Of a DNA stretch of 64,000 bases, positions 35,604 through 45,066 are shown in pieces. The DNA lies in contig NZ_JAAQRO010000009.1 in the NCBI RefSeq assembly GCF_012070565.1, positions 124,001-188,000 of the forward strand. Direction: 5' to 3'. Each line of letters begins with the position of its first letter. The first letter of the stretch is position 1. Source of the stretch: Anaerosporobacter faecicola (GTDB lineage: Bacteria; Bacillota; Clostridia; Lachnospirales; Lachnospiraceae). The position numbers were made by a program, and so were the translations under genes. Under the pieces are notes generated by a model that was given only the letters and a program-made list of their open reading frames with translations, had not been told where the DNA came from and made no database searches.

Positions 35604-37167
35604 TGATGAACCGTATATTCGTGAAGGTCTCAAGGTAGTGATTAATTGGGAAGAGCAAGGATTTCGAATAACAGGAGAGGCTTCCAATGGGCAAGAAGCA
35701 CTAGAATTGTTAGAAAACAAGAAATTTGATCTGGTGATTGCTGATATCCGGATGCCAATCTATAACGGATTAGAACTGATCGAAATTGCAAAGAAAAAGA
35801 ACAAAGGAATCACCAAGTATGTGATTCTTAGCGGATATAGTGATTTTGATTATGTAAAACGAGCGCTGAATCAGAGCGTATCAGATTACATATTAAAACC
35901 AATTCAAAAGGAAGAATTAATTCAAACATTAAAAAAAGTGAAAGAGGATATTCTGAAGGAACAGCTCGATGAAAAAGAGATTCAACAATTACGTACAAAT
36001 CAGATTAAGAATTCAATAGATGGATTGCTTGGTGGATTATATAGTGATGCTAGTATTGGACTTCTAAAAGAGTACTTTGGAAAATTCATTTCTATGCGAT
36101 ATATACTGATAAGAATGGAGGAGAAGAAAGCTGCCAACAAAAAATGGAATGCGAGAGCACATTTAACGGAACTTCTAAAATCCAAAGAAGAGGAGAAAAC
36201 ATTCTATATAACAGATGGGAAAAAAATCAATGGAACAACTTATGACATTGGATTGCTCGTGTATGCAAGAAATCAAAAGAAGAAAGATACGCAGATCATA
36301 GAGGAAATCTATTCGATCTGTGTTACAGACGAAGGAAAAACGTATCGATTCTATGCAGGCATACAAGTTCCACATCTAGAAGACTTAATGGACAGTTTCA
36401 AAACGGCTATCAAAGCAACGGTGAACCAATGTATGACCGATGAAAAAGACCAGATCATCTATTTTGATGATTTGAAAGCGAAGGAATCCACAAAGCATAC
36501 CGTATCCTATGAAAAGATTGAACGATTAACACGTTATGTAAAGGAACATGAAACAGAGAAGATTATACCTGTAATTAAAGATATCTATAAGGAATTAAAG
36601 GAAGGGTTGGTTGAACCGAATCTTATACAGCTTAATATACGCTATATCCTCTACAACCTAGTTGATGTCTCACAGAATCTATTAGGTTCTTCGGAACAGA
36701 CAGAGCTTTTGGATTATCTCAATGACACATTGTTAGAAGATATCTCTTATTGTGGGGATATGGAGGCATTTATCCATGTAATAAGCGACCTTTCTGAATA
36801 TCTCTATCAATTGAAGAACTGTCCTTCCGCGAATATACTCTCGAAAATTACGAAGGAGATCGATGAGCGTTATGCGGATAACATTACGCTAAAGGATCTT
36901 GGTAAAAAATATTATATTAGTAGTGTCTATCTTGGACAGATCTTTAAGAAAGAGATAGGAAAATCCTTTAAGGATTATTTGAATACGGTACGTATAGTAA
37001 AAGCAGCAGAGCTTTTATTACAGACAAATGAACGTGTATATGCCATTGCAGAACGTGTAGGATATCAAAAGGTTGATTATTTCATTAGTAAATTTGTTAG
37101 TATAAAAGGCACTACACCACATCAATATCGATTAAGAGTAAGGAATGAGCATATCCCCACAAATTAA
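35581..37167 (+). CDS. YesN-type response regulator with AraC HTH
   Basis: A 528-residue protein: receiver domain at 1-120 with the acidic pocket DDE (8-10), phospho-acceptor Asp55 in VIADIRMP and Lys in YILKPI; a long middle region; and a C-terminal AraC double HTH (about 428-528, LKDLGKKYYISSVYLGQIFKK and YAIAERVGYQKVDYFISKF). AAAGGAGGAG just before the ATG at 35581, inside the kinase gene, fixes the start. It should activate the adjacent sugar-import genes when phosphorylated by the YesM-type kinase. Confidence 0.93.
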   Translation: MLSVMIVDDEPYIREGLKVVINWEEQGFRITGEASNGQEALELLENKKFDLVIADIRMPIYNGLELIEIAKKKNKGITKYVILSGYSDFDYVKRALNQSVSDYILKPIQKEELIQTLKKVKEDILKEQLDEKEIQQLRTNQIKNSIDGLLGGLYSDASIGLLKEYFGKFISMRYILIRMEEKKAANKKWNARAHLTELLKSKEEEKTFYITDGKKINGTTYDIGLLVYARNQKKKDTQIIEEIYSICVTDEGKTYRFYAGIQVPHLEDLMDSFKTAIKATVNQCMTDEKDQIIYFDDLKAKESTKHTVSYEKIERLTRYVKEHETEKIIPVIKDIYKELKEGLVEPNLIQLNIRYILYNLVDVSQNLLGSSEQTELLDYLNDTLLEDISYCGDMEAFIHVISDLSEYLYQLKNCPSANILSKITKEIDERYADNITLKDLGKKYYISSVYLGQIFKKEIGKSFKDYLNTVRIVKAAELLLQTNERVYAIAERVGYQKVDYFISKFVSIKGTTPHQYRLRVRNEHIPTN

Positions 37168-37272
37168 ATATCTTTATCCTTATTTCTAAAAATAACTAAA
37201 TTTTATGTGGGTGTTTCCTGCTTGACCGGATGGTATGATAGGGGTGTTCTTAAAACTATTAAGGAGGTAGTC

Positions 37273-38964
37273 ATGGTGAAAAAGTGGGGAAAAGTAGTAT
37301 CTGTTATTATGGCGACAACGATGTTAGCAATGTGTTTTACTGGCTGTAGTAAGAAGAAGGACAGTAAAACAACAACAGCGGATGGACAGAAAATCAGAGA
37401 GTATTCGTTGTTTGTGGCAACTGCGGGAAAAGAAGTTCCCGATGATAACAGAATGTATCAGAAGATTACAGAGAAGATAGGTGCAAAGGCAAAAGTAACT
37501 TGGCTTACTGGTCAAACCGATAAGGAAAGAGTTGGAGTTATGATTGCTGGTAATGAATATCCAGATATGATCGTTGGATCAAATGCAACTCCTGATCTTG
37601 TAGCAGCAGGTGCTTTAATTGACTTAAAAGACAAATTAGATAATTATCCGAACTTGAAGAATTTCCGTTCTACTGAAGAATGGAACATGGTGGAAGGTGC
37701 ATGTGACGGACATATCTATTACATACCGATCTTTGGTAAATCCAATGGGGAATCCATGATCGTAAAACAGAACGATGAAGCATTTTGGATACAAAAGAGA
37801 GTTTTAGAATGGGCAAATTGGCCAGATGTTAAAACATTAGACCAGTATTTTGATTTGATCCAATCGTATCTAGCAGCAAATCCAACGGATGCGGATGGAC
37901 AAGAAAACATCGGTTATGAAATTCTTTGTGATGACTGGAGATGGTTCTGTTTAGAGAATGTATCTCAGTTCTTGGCTGGTTACCCAAACGATGGAGCGGC
38001 TATTGTTGATCCAGTAACAAAAAAAGCAAAGAATTATGATGATATTCCAGAAGCGAAAGCATTTTATACGAAACTGAATGAAATGTATAATGCAGGAATA
38101 ATTGATCCAGAAACATTTACCATGTCATATGACCAATATATAGCGAAATTATCTTCCGGTCGTGTGCTTGGAATGGTTGATCAAGGTTGGCAGTTTAATG
38201 ATGCTGTGACATCTTTGGTAAGCCAGGGAAAAGATGATTGCACATATGTGCCTCTTGATTTAACCATAGAAGAAGGTGTTGCTACGAAGTATTTTACACC
38301 AGCTTCATTGAATGTAGGAGATGGTATAGCAATTACAACCGCTTGTAAGGATGTTGATGGTGCTTTACAATTCCTGAATGATTTACTTGACCCTGAAGTG
38401 ATTACAATGCGTACTTGGGGGGAAGAAGGCGTAGATTACATGGTAGATGATGACGGAATGTTCTATCGTACAGAAGAACAGAGAGAGAATGCAAAGGATG
38501 CGGACTGGGTTAACCAAAACCTAGCATCCACCATCTACAGTTATTTACCAAATTATTCTTCTGGATTATTATTTGACGGTAAGAATGCGGTGAGTCCAGC
38601 AGAACAGCCAAGTGAATTTCGTGAAGGTTTATCAGAGTACGATAAAAAGGTATTGGACGCATACGGATACGAAAAATGGACTGACTTTTTAGACTACACC
38701 GAAGATATTGGACCATGGTATCCAATTTATTCTGCAAAGAATACATGGGAATCAAGCTCAGAAGCTGCTATCGCTGCACAGAAGATGGAAGAAGTAAAGA
38801 GAGAATGGTTACCGAAGGTAATTATGGCATCAACCAGTGATTTTGAAAGTACATGGACAAAATACATGGATAAATACCATAATGATACGAATTATAAAGT
38901 TTTTGAAGATGCATTGTCAGAAGCAGTAGCAGAACGTATTGCCATTGCAGAAGGAAAGAATTAA
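37273..38964 (+). CDS. Sugar ABC transporter substrate-binding lipoprotein
   Basis: A 563-residue extracellular lipoprotein. The signal peptide ends in the lipobox-like MCFTGC with the lipidated Cys near residue 25. The size and segments such as YPDMIVGSNATPDLVAAGALIDL place it with the LplA/YtcQ type of large binding proteins for oligosaccharides, common beside YesM/YesN pairs. AAGGAGG before the ATG at 37273 fixes the start over an upstream in-frame start. A hairpin after the gene lowers transcription into the permeases, fitting the usual excess of binding protein. Confidence 0.9.
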   Translation: MVKKWGKVVSVIMATTMLAMCFTGCSKKKDSKTTTADGQKIREYSLFVATAGKEVPDDNRMYQKITEKIGAKAKVTWLTGQTDKERVGVMIAGNEYPDMIVGSNATPDLVAAGALIDLKDKLDNYPNLKNFRSTEEWNMVEGACDGHIYYIPIFGKSNGESMIVKQNDEAFWIQKRVLEWANWPDVKTLDQYFDLIQSYLAANPTDADGQENIGYEILCDDWRWFCLENVSQFLAGYPNDGAAIVDPVTKKAKNYDDIPEAKAFYTKLNEMYNAGIIDPETFTMSYDQYIAKLSSGRVLGMVDQGWQFNDAVTSLVSQGKDDCTYVPLDLTIEEGVATKYFTPASLNVGDGIAITTACKDVDGALQFLNDLLDPEVITMRTWGEEGVDYMVDDDGMFYRTEEQRENAKDADWVNQNLASTIYSYLPNYSSGLLFDGKNAVSPAEQPSEFREGLSEYDKKVLDAYGYEKWTDFLDYTEDIGPWYPIYSAKNTWESSSEAAIAAQKMEEVKREWLPKVIMASTSDFESTWTKYMDKYHNDTNYKVFEDALSEAVAERIAIAEGKN

Positions 38965-38980
38965 GGGTTAATTAGTAGTA

Positions 38981-39016
38981 AAAAGGTGTTTGCAAGACAA
39001 ACTGCAAACACCTTTT
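38981..39016 (+). terminator. Attenuating hairpin between binding protein and permease genes
   Basis: AAAAGGTGTTTGCA and TGCAAACACCTTTT form a perfect 14-pair stem ending in T's, 28 bases before the first permease start. It probably trims read-through or stabilises the upstream mRNA. Confidence 0.8.
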
Positions 39017-39043
39017 ACAAATTATAAGAAAGGACGAATGCAT

Positions 39044-39997
39044 ATGAAGACCGAAACTGCTATTGCATCAGCAACACCGCTTAAAAAAAATCAATTTAGT
39101 AAAAAAATTAAGAAGCAAAAAACATTAGTATTCATGTCCATACCATTTATAATCTATGTATTTATCTTTAATTATCTTCCTCTAAGTGGATGGCTTATGG
39201 CATTTCAAAAATACCGTCCAGGTAAGGCATTGCTAAAACAAGAATGGGCTGGGTTATTTCAATTCCGTTTATTATTTCAAGATGAAACGTTTCTCAGAGT
39301 TCTTAGAAATACATTGTGTATGAGTTTAATTAATTTGATATTAGGTTTTATTACAGCAATTGGGCTTGCAATCTTGTTAAATGAAGTAAAAAGTATGTTT
39401 GGGAAGAAACTGGTTCAAACGATATCATATCTACCACATTTTTTGTCGTGGATTATTGTGTGTGGAATTATTGTTGATGTGCTATCTCCTGAAACAGGTA
39501 TCATTAATCAATTGCTATTAAAAATGAATATAATCGATGCTCCGATCAACTTCTTTGCTGAGGCTAAGTATTTCTGGGGAATTGTTGGTATTTCGAATAT
39601 ATGGAAGGAAACAGGCTGGAACAGTATCATCTATCTGTCTGCGATTACAGCAATTAGTCCAGAGCTATATGAAGCGGCGTCCATTGATGGTGCTAATCGA
39701 TTACAAAAGATTCGTCATATTGTTTTACCAGGATTAAAGTCAACAATCTTCATCTTGTTAATTATGAATATCGGTAATATCTTGAATGCTGGCTTTGAAG
39801 TTCAGTACATATTAGGAAATGGCTTGATTCAAAAAGTATCTCAAACCATTGATATCTATGTTTTGAAATATGGTATTAGTATGAACAACTTTTCTTTGGC
39901 AACAGCAGCAGGTATCTTTAAGAGCGTGATTAGTATACTTTTGATCGTAATAGCCAACAAAGCGGCAAAGGCAGCTGGCGAAGAACAACTATTCTAA
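39044..39997 (+). CDS. Sugar ABC transporter permease (LplB type)
   Basis: A 317-residue inner-membrane permease with about six helices and the cytoplasmic EAA loop YEAASIDGANRLQKIRHIVLP (about residues 209-229), which docks the ATPase. It pairs with the second permease 18 bases downstream. AAGGA lies nine bases before the ATG at 39044; another ATG at 39038 is too close to it. No ATPase gene is present, so a shared MsmK/UgpC-like ATPase elsewhere must energise the system. Confidence 0.92.
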   Translation: MKTETAIASATPLKKNQFSKKIKKQKTLVFMSIPFIIYVFIFNYLPLSGWLMAFQKYRPGKALLKQEWAGLFQFRLLFQDETFLRVLRNTLCMSLINLILGFITAIGLAILLNEVKSMFGKKLVQTISYLPHFLSWIIVCGIIVDVLSPETGIINQLLLKMNIIDAPINFFAEAKYFWGIVGISNIWKETGWNSIIYLSAITAISPELYEAASIDGANRLQKIRHIVLPGLKSTIFILLIMNIGNILNAGFEVQYILGNGLIQKVSQTIDIYVLKYGISMNNFSLATAAGIFKSVISILLIVIANKAAKAAGEEQLF

Positions 39998-40015
39998 GGA
40001 AGGGAGGAGAGCCAT

Positions 40016-40927
40016 ATGGAAAGACAAGAAAAGAGACATGCACCACATTATAAAATGAGCTTTGGTAGTATACTTTTTGACGTAATAAAATGGTTGATTC
40101 TAATTGTATTTGTGATCGTAACGTTATACCCAGTAGTTAATACATTGGCGGTATCCTTTAATGATGGTCTTGATACCATCAAAGGAGGAATCTATCTCTT
40201 ACCACGGAAGTTTTCTATGCAAAATTACCTGACTGTTTTACGAAAGGATTCCTTAAGGATCGCTACAATGGTCACGATTGCAAGAACTGTAATCGGAACG
40301 ATAACACAATTATTTGTTACAGCAATGTTGGCATATATTGTTAGCCGAAAAGAATTTGTATTACGGAAATTCCTAACAATCATCTATGTATTGACCATGT
40401 ATGTCAATGCAGGCCTGATTCCAGGATACCTGTTGATTAAGAATCTTGGATTGCTGAACTCCTTTTGGGTGTATATCGTCCCAGGTATGGTAAGTGCATT
40501 TAATATGATCGTGATCCGTACCTTTATGAATGGTATACCTGATAGCTTGGCTGAATCGGCAGAGGTGGATGGTGCAGGGCATATGCGAATCTTTATGCAA
40601 ATTATGCTTCCACTTTGTAAACCTGTATTAGCGACGGTTGCTTTATTCATTGCAGTTGGACAGTGGAATTCCTGGTTTGATGCAATGCTGTATAATTCCT
40701 TTAATGAGAATCTGACCACCTTACAATATGAATTAATGAAATTGTTATCATCGGTAAGTAGTCAAAGTGGTAACGTAGATGCTCTAAAGAACACCGGATC
40801 GATGGTAACTCCAATGTCAGTCCGTGCAGCAACGACGATCGTAACTGCAATACCAATCGTTTGTTTATATCCGTTCTTACAAAGATATTTTGTTAGTGGA
40901 TTGACGATCGGTGGTGTTAAAGAATGA
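40016..40927 (+). CDS. Sugar ABC transporter permease (LplC/YtcP type)
   Basis: A 303-residue permease, partner of the preceding one. The EAA loop is LAESAEVDGAGHMRIFMQIMLP, and the C-terminus FLQRYFVSGLTIGGVKE is typical of this carbohydrate-importer subfamily. About six helices are predicted. GGGAGGAG precedes the ATG. It is the last gene of the importer group and ends at a hairpin shared with the convergent sfsA. Confidence 0.92.
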   Translation: MERQEKRHAPHYKMSFGSILFDVIKWLILIVFVIVTLYPVVNTLAVSFNDGLDTIKGGIYLLPRKFSMQNYLTVLRKDSLRIATMVTIARTVIGTITQLFVTAMLAYIVSRKEFVLRKFLTIIYVLTMYVNAGLIPGYLLIKNLGLLNSFWVYIVPGMVSAFNMIVIRTFMNGIPDSLAESAEVDGAGHMRIFMQIMLPLCKPVLATVALFIAVGQWNSWFDAMLYNSFNENLTTLQYELMKLLSSVSSQSGNVDALKNTGSMVTPMSVRAATTIVTAIPIVCLYPFLQRYFVSGLTIGGVKE

Positions 40928-40928
40928 T

Positions 40929-40963
40929 ATTCCTATAACTTTACCTTATAATTTTATAGGAAT
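40929..40963. terminator. Bidirectional hairpin between permease and sfsA
   Basis: ATTCCTATAA and TTATAGGAAT pair, with the sfsA stop codon inside the loop region. T-rich sequence is poor on both sides, so strength is uncertain. Confidence 0.45.
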
Positions 40964-41626
40964 GGGATTACGAACGAGTAATTGATCTGGTGTGACAGTA
41001 CAATCATATGCGAGTATTGTTACACCAGATTTTTTTGCTTCAATAAGAGCCGTTGCAAAGGCTGGCTGCGTTTTGCTATTTGGGGTAAAGTAAGTAATCC
41101 CATCCATCTGGATTACGAAGAAAAGAAGCGTATGAAATCCTTCCTTTGCATGCCTTGCTAGCCCTTCTACATGTTTTATGCCACGTAAAGTAGGCGCGTC
41201 AGGAAATAGTGCTACATGGTCCTCTTCTAATGTGACTCCTTTGACTTCAATCAACCAGCGTTCCTTGTGATATTCCATATAAAAATCAAAGCGGCTGTCT
41301 TCGTATTGGTATTCCGGTTTGATAAGGTCAGGTTGAAAACCAAGTCCCCCTGCTTGTAACCATTCACCCACAACTTTATTGGGTGCCTGACTATCCATAT
41401 TAATGATGACATCGCCTTTCTTAACTGCAATAAGATCCCAGTTGGTTTTCCGATTAGGTAAATCCCAATGCTGCACATATACCGTTGCACCTGGCAATAA
41501 TAATTCTTTACATCTTCCTGTATTCTTAACATGGCAGGTTTCAATTGTTCCATTAATTTCTATATGTGCGATAAATCGATTGGGGCGGCTGACAAAGCGT
41601 CCTTCGTAGATTCGTTCGTATTTCAT
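40946..41626 (-). CDS. sfsA: DNA/RNA nuclease SfsA family protein
   Basis: A 226-residue SfsA protein: an N-terminal OB-like domain (FVSRPNRFIAHIEINGTIETCHVKNTGR) and a C-terminal PD-(D/E)xK-like domain with RFDFYMEYHKERWLIEVKGVTL and the following ALFPDAPTLRGIKHVEGL. First named for sugar-fermentation stimulation, the family is now viewed as a structure-specific nuclease; its cellular role is unclear. AAAGGA precedes the ATG on the minus strand. Its position between the importer and GH127 genes in the opposite direction looks incidental. Confidence 0.92.
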   Translation of the reverse strand: MKYERIYEGRFVSRPNRFIAHIEINGTIETCHVKNTGRCKELLLPGATVYVQHWDLPNRKTNWDLIAVKKGDVIINMDSQAPNKVVGEWLQAGGLGFQPDLIKPEYQYEDSRFDFYMEYHKERWLIEVKGVTLEEDHVALFPDAPTLRGIKHVEGLARHAKEGFHTLLFFVIQMDGITYFTPNSKTQPAFATALIEAKKSGVTILAYDCTVTPDQLLVRNPIPIKL

Positions 41627-41696
41627 AGGTGTTCCTTTCTAGTATGGGTTGTACATATATATTCGAGCATTTTTTATCTTTCCTTACTGCAAACGT

Positions 41697-42560
41697 TCAA
41701 TTTATGATCAAGTTCATTCTATACTGCGTTGGTGTTAACCCTGTTACTTTTTTGAAAGCATGCGTAAAATTGTGACTGTCACTGTATCCTAAACTATATG
41801 CAATCTGTGAAATGGATGTATTCGTAGTAGTCAATTGTGCTTTCGCATATTCTATCATTGTATTACTGAGATATTGCCTAAGGGATATACCAGACATTTG
41901 TTTAAAAAACGTGGAAAGATATTTTTCATGATATCCAAAGTAAGCAGCTAAATCAGAAACACGAATCATTCCAAAGCGATTCCATGTAATATAATCTAGT
42001 ATATCTTGATATAGTTGTTCCTTATTGGTTACTTTCGGTATACTTTGTTGTATTTGTTGGTTATACAACTCCATTAATACGCCCACAGTAAGTACATTTG
42101 AAGTATATTCTTGATGATAACGGCGGTCGGTTTCTTGTAACTGACTAAGAAGTATGGTAATCCGCTCTATATTGGTTATTTTACCACGGTTTGGAAGTAA
42201 TAAACCAGTCTCCTTGTTGATCGAACGACCCAGTGGTTGTGTAGTTACATTCTGTATTGCAGCATCTGGAGCAGTAAAATGCAACCAATAAAAAGAAGCA
42301 AAAGAAGGTTTATACCCATATTGCTTTCTAGTTGGTGGCATAATCAAGTATTCTCCTTTTTCAACGGTATGATAACGGTGTTCTTCAGCAATATAGAGAG
42401 TACCTGCCGTTACAAAGAACACTTCGTATTCGTTTAGTTCACGACTCATATGGATCCAAGAAGAGGAGGAAGCCGTGAAGATTCCTGCCCAGAAAAAGTG
42501 AAAAGTTTCTGAGGAAAGTAAATCATGGAGATTCAGGTTCCAATGTTGTGAATAGAACAT
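41697..42560 (-). CDS. AraC-family transcriptional regulator with cupin-like N-terminus
   Basis: A 287-residue regulator. The N-terminal half has a cupin-type sugar-sensing pattern (YIAEEHRYHTVEKGEYLIMPP, then FYWLHFTAP). The C-terminal AraC domain (about 185-287) shows both HTH motifs: VSDLAAYFGYHEKYLSTFFKQ and ISQIAYSLGYSDSHNFTHAFKK. It is transcribed divergently from the GH127 gene and probably controls it in response to a pentose-containing ligand. GGAAGGTG lies about 12 bases before the ATG. Confidence 0.92.
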   Translation of the reverse strand: MFYSQHWNLNLHDLLSSETFHFFWAGIFTASSSSWIHMSRELNEYEVFFVTAGTLYIAEEHRYHTVEKGEYLIMPPTRKQYGYKPSFASFYWLHFTAPDAAIQNVTTQPLGRSINKETGLLLPNRGKITNIERITILLSQLQETDRRYHQEYTSNVLTVGVLMELYNQQIQQSIPKVTNKEQLYQDILDYITWNRFGMIRVSDLAAYFGYHEKYLSTFFKQMSGISLRQYLSNTMIEYAKAQLTTTNTSISQIAYSLGYSDSHNFTHAFKKVTGLTPTQYRMNLIIN

Positions 42561-42899
42561 CTTACAAAATCACACCTTCCATAACGTATTCGTATTTACC
42601 TGAATGAAAAATATAAGGTAAAATAAGTTTGTAAATAAAGGAATAGTGAAGATTCAAATAGGGAATGATTCACTGTTAATTAAGAGTATACATACGTAGC
42701 ATGTAATTTACAAGTAGAATTAAACGTTGGTGTTCAATTGAGAGAGTAATACCTAGTGATAATGTAACAAGATAAAATAACACCAGGAGCAATTCGAAAC
42801 CAGAAATTGATAAACTAGAGAGATTCGAGTGAAATAGGAGTCGATATACGTCAATTTGAGGTTGTATTCATCAATATTAAGAAGGGCGAGGAAATTCAT
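42561..42899. other. Divergent control region between the AraC regulator and GH127
   Basis: This 339-base AT-rich gap holds GGTGTT (42729-42734) and AACACC (42779-42784) as widely spaced inverted half-sites and GGTAAA/TTTACC near 42595-42619. No promoter matches the SigA consensus well on either strand, as expected if activation is needed. No further gene is seen. Confidence 0.35.
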
Positions 42900-44927
42900 A
42901 TGAAGGAAACAGAATTTAGTAAACCACTTGATCTAAAGCAGATTGAAGTAACGGATGTATTTTGGAAAAAAGAGATGGAATTAATCAGAACAGAAGTAAT
43001 TCCGTATCAATGGGAGGCACTCAATGATCGTGTAGAAGGGGCAGCACCAAGTTTTTGCATGCGTAACTTCAAGGTTGCTGGTAAGTTAACAAGGCAACGA
43101 CAAAAAGATGCAAATTATCCAAAAAGCATTGAGATTGATTGGAAGGAATTTGAGTATCTTCCGGAAAAGGAAGGAACACTAGAAGAGAAATTCTACGGTT
43201 TTGTCTTTCAGGATAGTGATTTTGCAAAATGGATTGAAGCGGTAGCCTATTCTTTAACACAACACCCGGATCCATCGTTAGAGAAGATTGCTGATGAAGC
43301 AATTCAAATTGTTTGCCAAGCACAACAGCCGAATGGTTATTTGGACACGTTTTATATCATTAATGATATGAGCAAGGTATTTACGAATCTACGGGATCAT
43401 CATGAATTATATTGCTTTGGACATCTAACTGAAGGGGCAGTCGCATACTATAATGCGACAGGAAAAGATGCGTTATTACAAGCTGCAAAACGATATGCGG
43501 ATTATATCGATCAAGTATTTGGCATGGAAGAAGGAAAGGGTAAGGGGTACCCAGGACATGAAATTGCAGAGATGGCTTTGATGCGCCTATATGAAGTGAC
43601 GAAGGATGAAAAGTATCTGAACTTAAGTGCGTTCTTTATTAATCAAAGAGGACAAAGACCATATTATTTTGACCAGGAACGAGGAATTGAGGAAAACAAG
43701 ACGGAACAACGGTATGCATATCATCAGGCACATCTTCCAGTTCGTGAACAAAAAGAAGCAGTTGGACATTCTGTTAGAGCAACGTATCTCTATTCTGGTA
43801 TGGCTGACTTGGCTAGAGAAACCAAGGAAGAAAGTTTATACCAAGCTTGCTTAAGCTTATGGGATAACATGGTAAATCGCAAGATGTATATTACGGGTGG
43901 AATTGGAAGTACACATATGGGAGAAGCATTTACCTATGACTATGATTTGCCGAATGATACTGCGTATGCAGAGACTTGTGCTTCAATTGGTCTAGTTTTC
44001 TTTGCAAGAAGATTATTGGAAATTAAGGCTAATGGGAAAATTGCTGATGTTATGGAACAAACCTTGTATAATGGTGTCCTTAGTGGTATGGCATTAGATG
44101 GTAAAAGCTTTTTCTATGTTAATCCTTTAGAGGTAGATCCAATCGCTTGCCAGAAGGACGATAGAAAAAAACATGTAAAACCAGTCAGACAAAAATGGTT
44201 TGGTTGTGCCTGTTGTCCACCGAATCTTGCAAGATTGATTAGTTCCATAGGGGAATATGCATATACACAAGCAGAACAGGAACTCTACATTCATCTTTAT
44301 ATCGGGGCAAACCTGAAGGTCAATGTTCAGGAAGAAGAGCTTATAATCAAGATTCAATCACAGATGCCATGGGATGGACATGTGACAATTCAAGTAGAAG
44401 CTAGTAAACCATTGAAACATACAGTAGCACTGCGTATACCTGGTTGGTGTGAATCCTATACCAGTAATATAGATCAGAAAAAAGAAATTGACTATGTGGT
44501 AAAAGATGGCTATCTATATTTGACAAAAGAGTGGAGTGCATCTGAGAAAATTGTTTTGGATTTCAAGATGAAACCTCGCTTTGTCTATGCAAATCCTAAG
44601 GTACGGGAAGATGTGGGAAAAGTTGCGGTAATGCGTGGTCCAATCGTGTATTGTCTTGAAGAAGTGGATAATGGAAAGAATCTTCCTTGTATACAAGTTG
44701 ATCCTAACGATTGCTTGATTGAAGAACAAGAGGGAACAGTACTTACAGAGCCTGTTATGAAATTATGTTTTATGGCAGAGCAAGTTTGTACGCAGCAAAA
44801 GGAAGAAGCTTTGTACGATACCAAGGTAAAACAATATGAAGCAAAGAAAGTGACAATGATTCCTTATTATACATGGGCAAACAGAGGAGAGAATGAGATG
44901 CTTGTCTGGATCAGGGAAAAACATTAA
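42900..44927 (+). CDS. Glycoside hydrolase family 127 (beta-L-arabinofuranosidase type)
   Basis: A 675-residue intracellular enzyme (no signal peptide) of GH127, formerly DUF1680. The zinc/cysteine active site is visible: Glu358 and Cys360 in AETCASIG, and Cys438-Cys439 in GCACCPPNLARLI, where one Cys acts as nucleophile in characterised members. An alpha/alpha barrel (about 1-450) precedes beta domains. It releases L-arabinofuranose from beta-linked arabino-oligosaccharides. Together with the importer, YesM/YesN pair and AraC regulator it suggests use of plant or glycoprotein arabinosides; the substrate assignment is inference. Confidence 0.92.
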   Translation: MKETEFSKPLDLKQIEVTDVFWKKEMELIRTEVIPYQWEALNDRVEGAAPSFCMRNFKVAGKLTRQRQKDANYPKSIEIDWKEFEYLPEKEGTLEEKFYGFVFQDSDFAKWIEAVAYSLTQHPDPSLEKIADEAIQIVCQAQQPNGYLDTFYIINDMSKVFTNLRDHHELYCFGHLTEGAVAYYNATGKDALLQAAKRYADYIDQVFGMEEGKGKGYPGHEIAEMALMRLYEVTKDEKYLNLSAFFINQRGQRPYYFDQERGIEENKTEQRYAYHQAHLPVREQKEAVGHSVRATYLYSGMADLARETKEESLYQACLSLWDNMVNRKMYITGGIGSTHMGEAFTYDYDLPNDTAYAETCASIGLVFFARRLLEIKANGKIADVMEQTLYNGVLSGMALDGKSFFYVNPLEVDPIACQKDDRKKHVKPVRQKWFGCACCPPNLARLISSIGEYAYTQAEQELYIHLYIGANLKVNVQEEELIIKIQSQMPWDGHVTIQVEASKPLKHTVALRIPGWCESYTSNIDQKKEIDYVVKDGYLYLTKEWSASEKIVLDFKMKPRFVYANPKVREDVGKVAVMRGPIVYCLEEVDNGKNLPCIQVDPNDCLIEEQEGTVLTEPVMKLCFMAEQVCTQQKEEALYDTKVKQYEAKKVTMIPYYTWANRGENEMLVWIREKH

Positions 44928-44985
44928 CAATCGCAACAATATAGTTAGAAAAACTACATGTAAAAGAAAATGATACTAGAAGATA

Positions 44986-45014
44986 TTGACAACAATACTG
45001 AATACTCGTATACT
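44986..45014 (+). promoter_or_regulatory. Promoter of the flavin oxidoreductase gene
   Basis: TTGACA and TATACT are separated by 17 bases, a near-consensus SigA promoter; the start is expected near 45021, inside the palindrome that follows. Confidence 0.8.
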
Positions 45015-45043
45015 GTAGATAGTTTGATTATCAAACTATCTAC
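45015..45043 (+). promoter_or_regulatory. FabT-type operator (13-bp perfect inverted repeat)
   Basis: GTAGATAGTTTGA and TCAAACTATCTAC flank TTA. The centre AGTTTGATTATCAAACT is the published streptococcal FabT box pattern (AxTTTGAxxxTCAAAxT). It covers the start site, so binding would repress. It is followed by TTTTTCT, so as RNA it could also act as a terminator. Confidence 0.7.
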
Positions 45044-45066
45044 TTTTTCTATGGAGGTATACGGGT

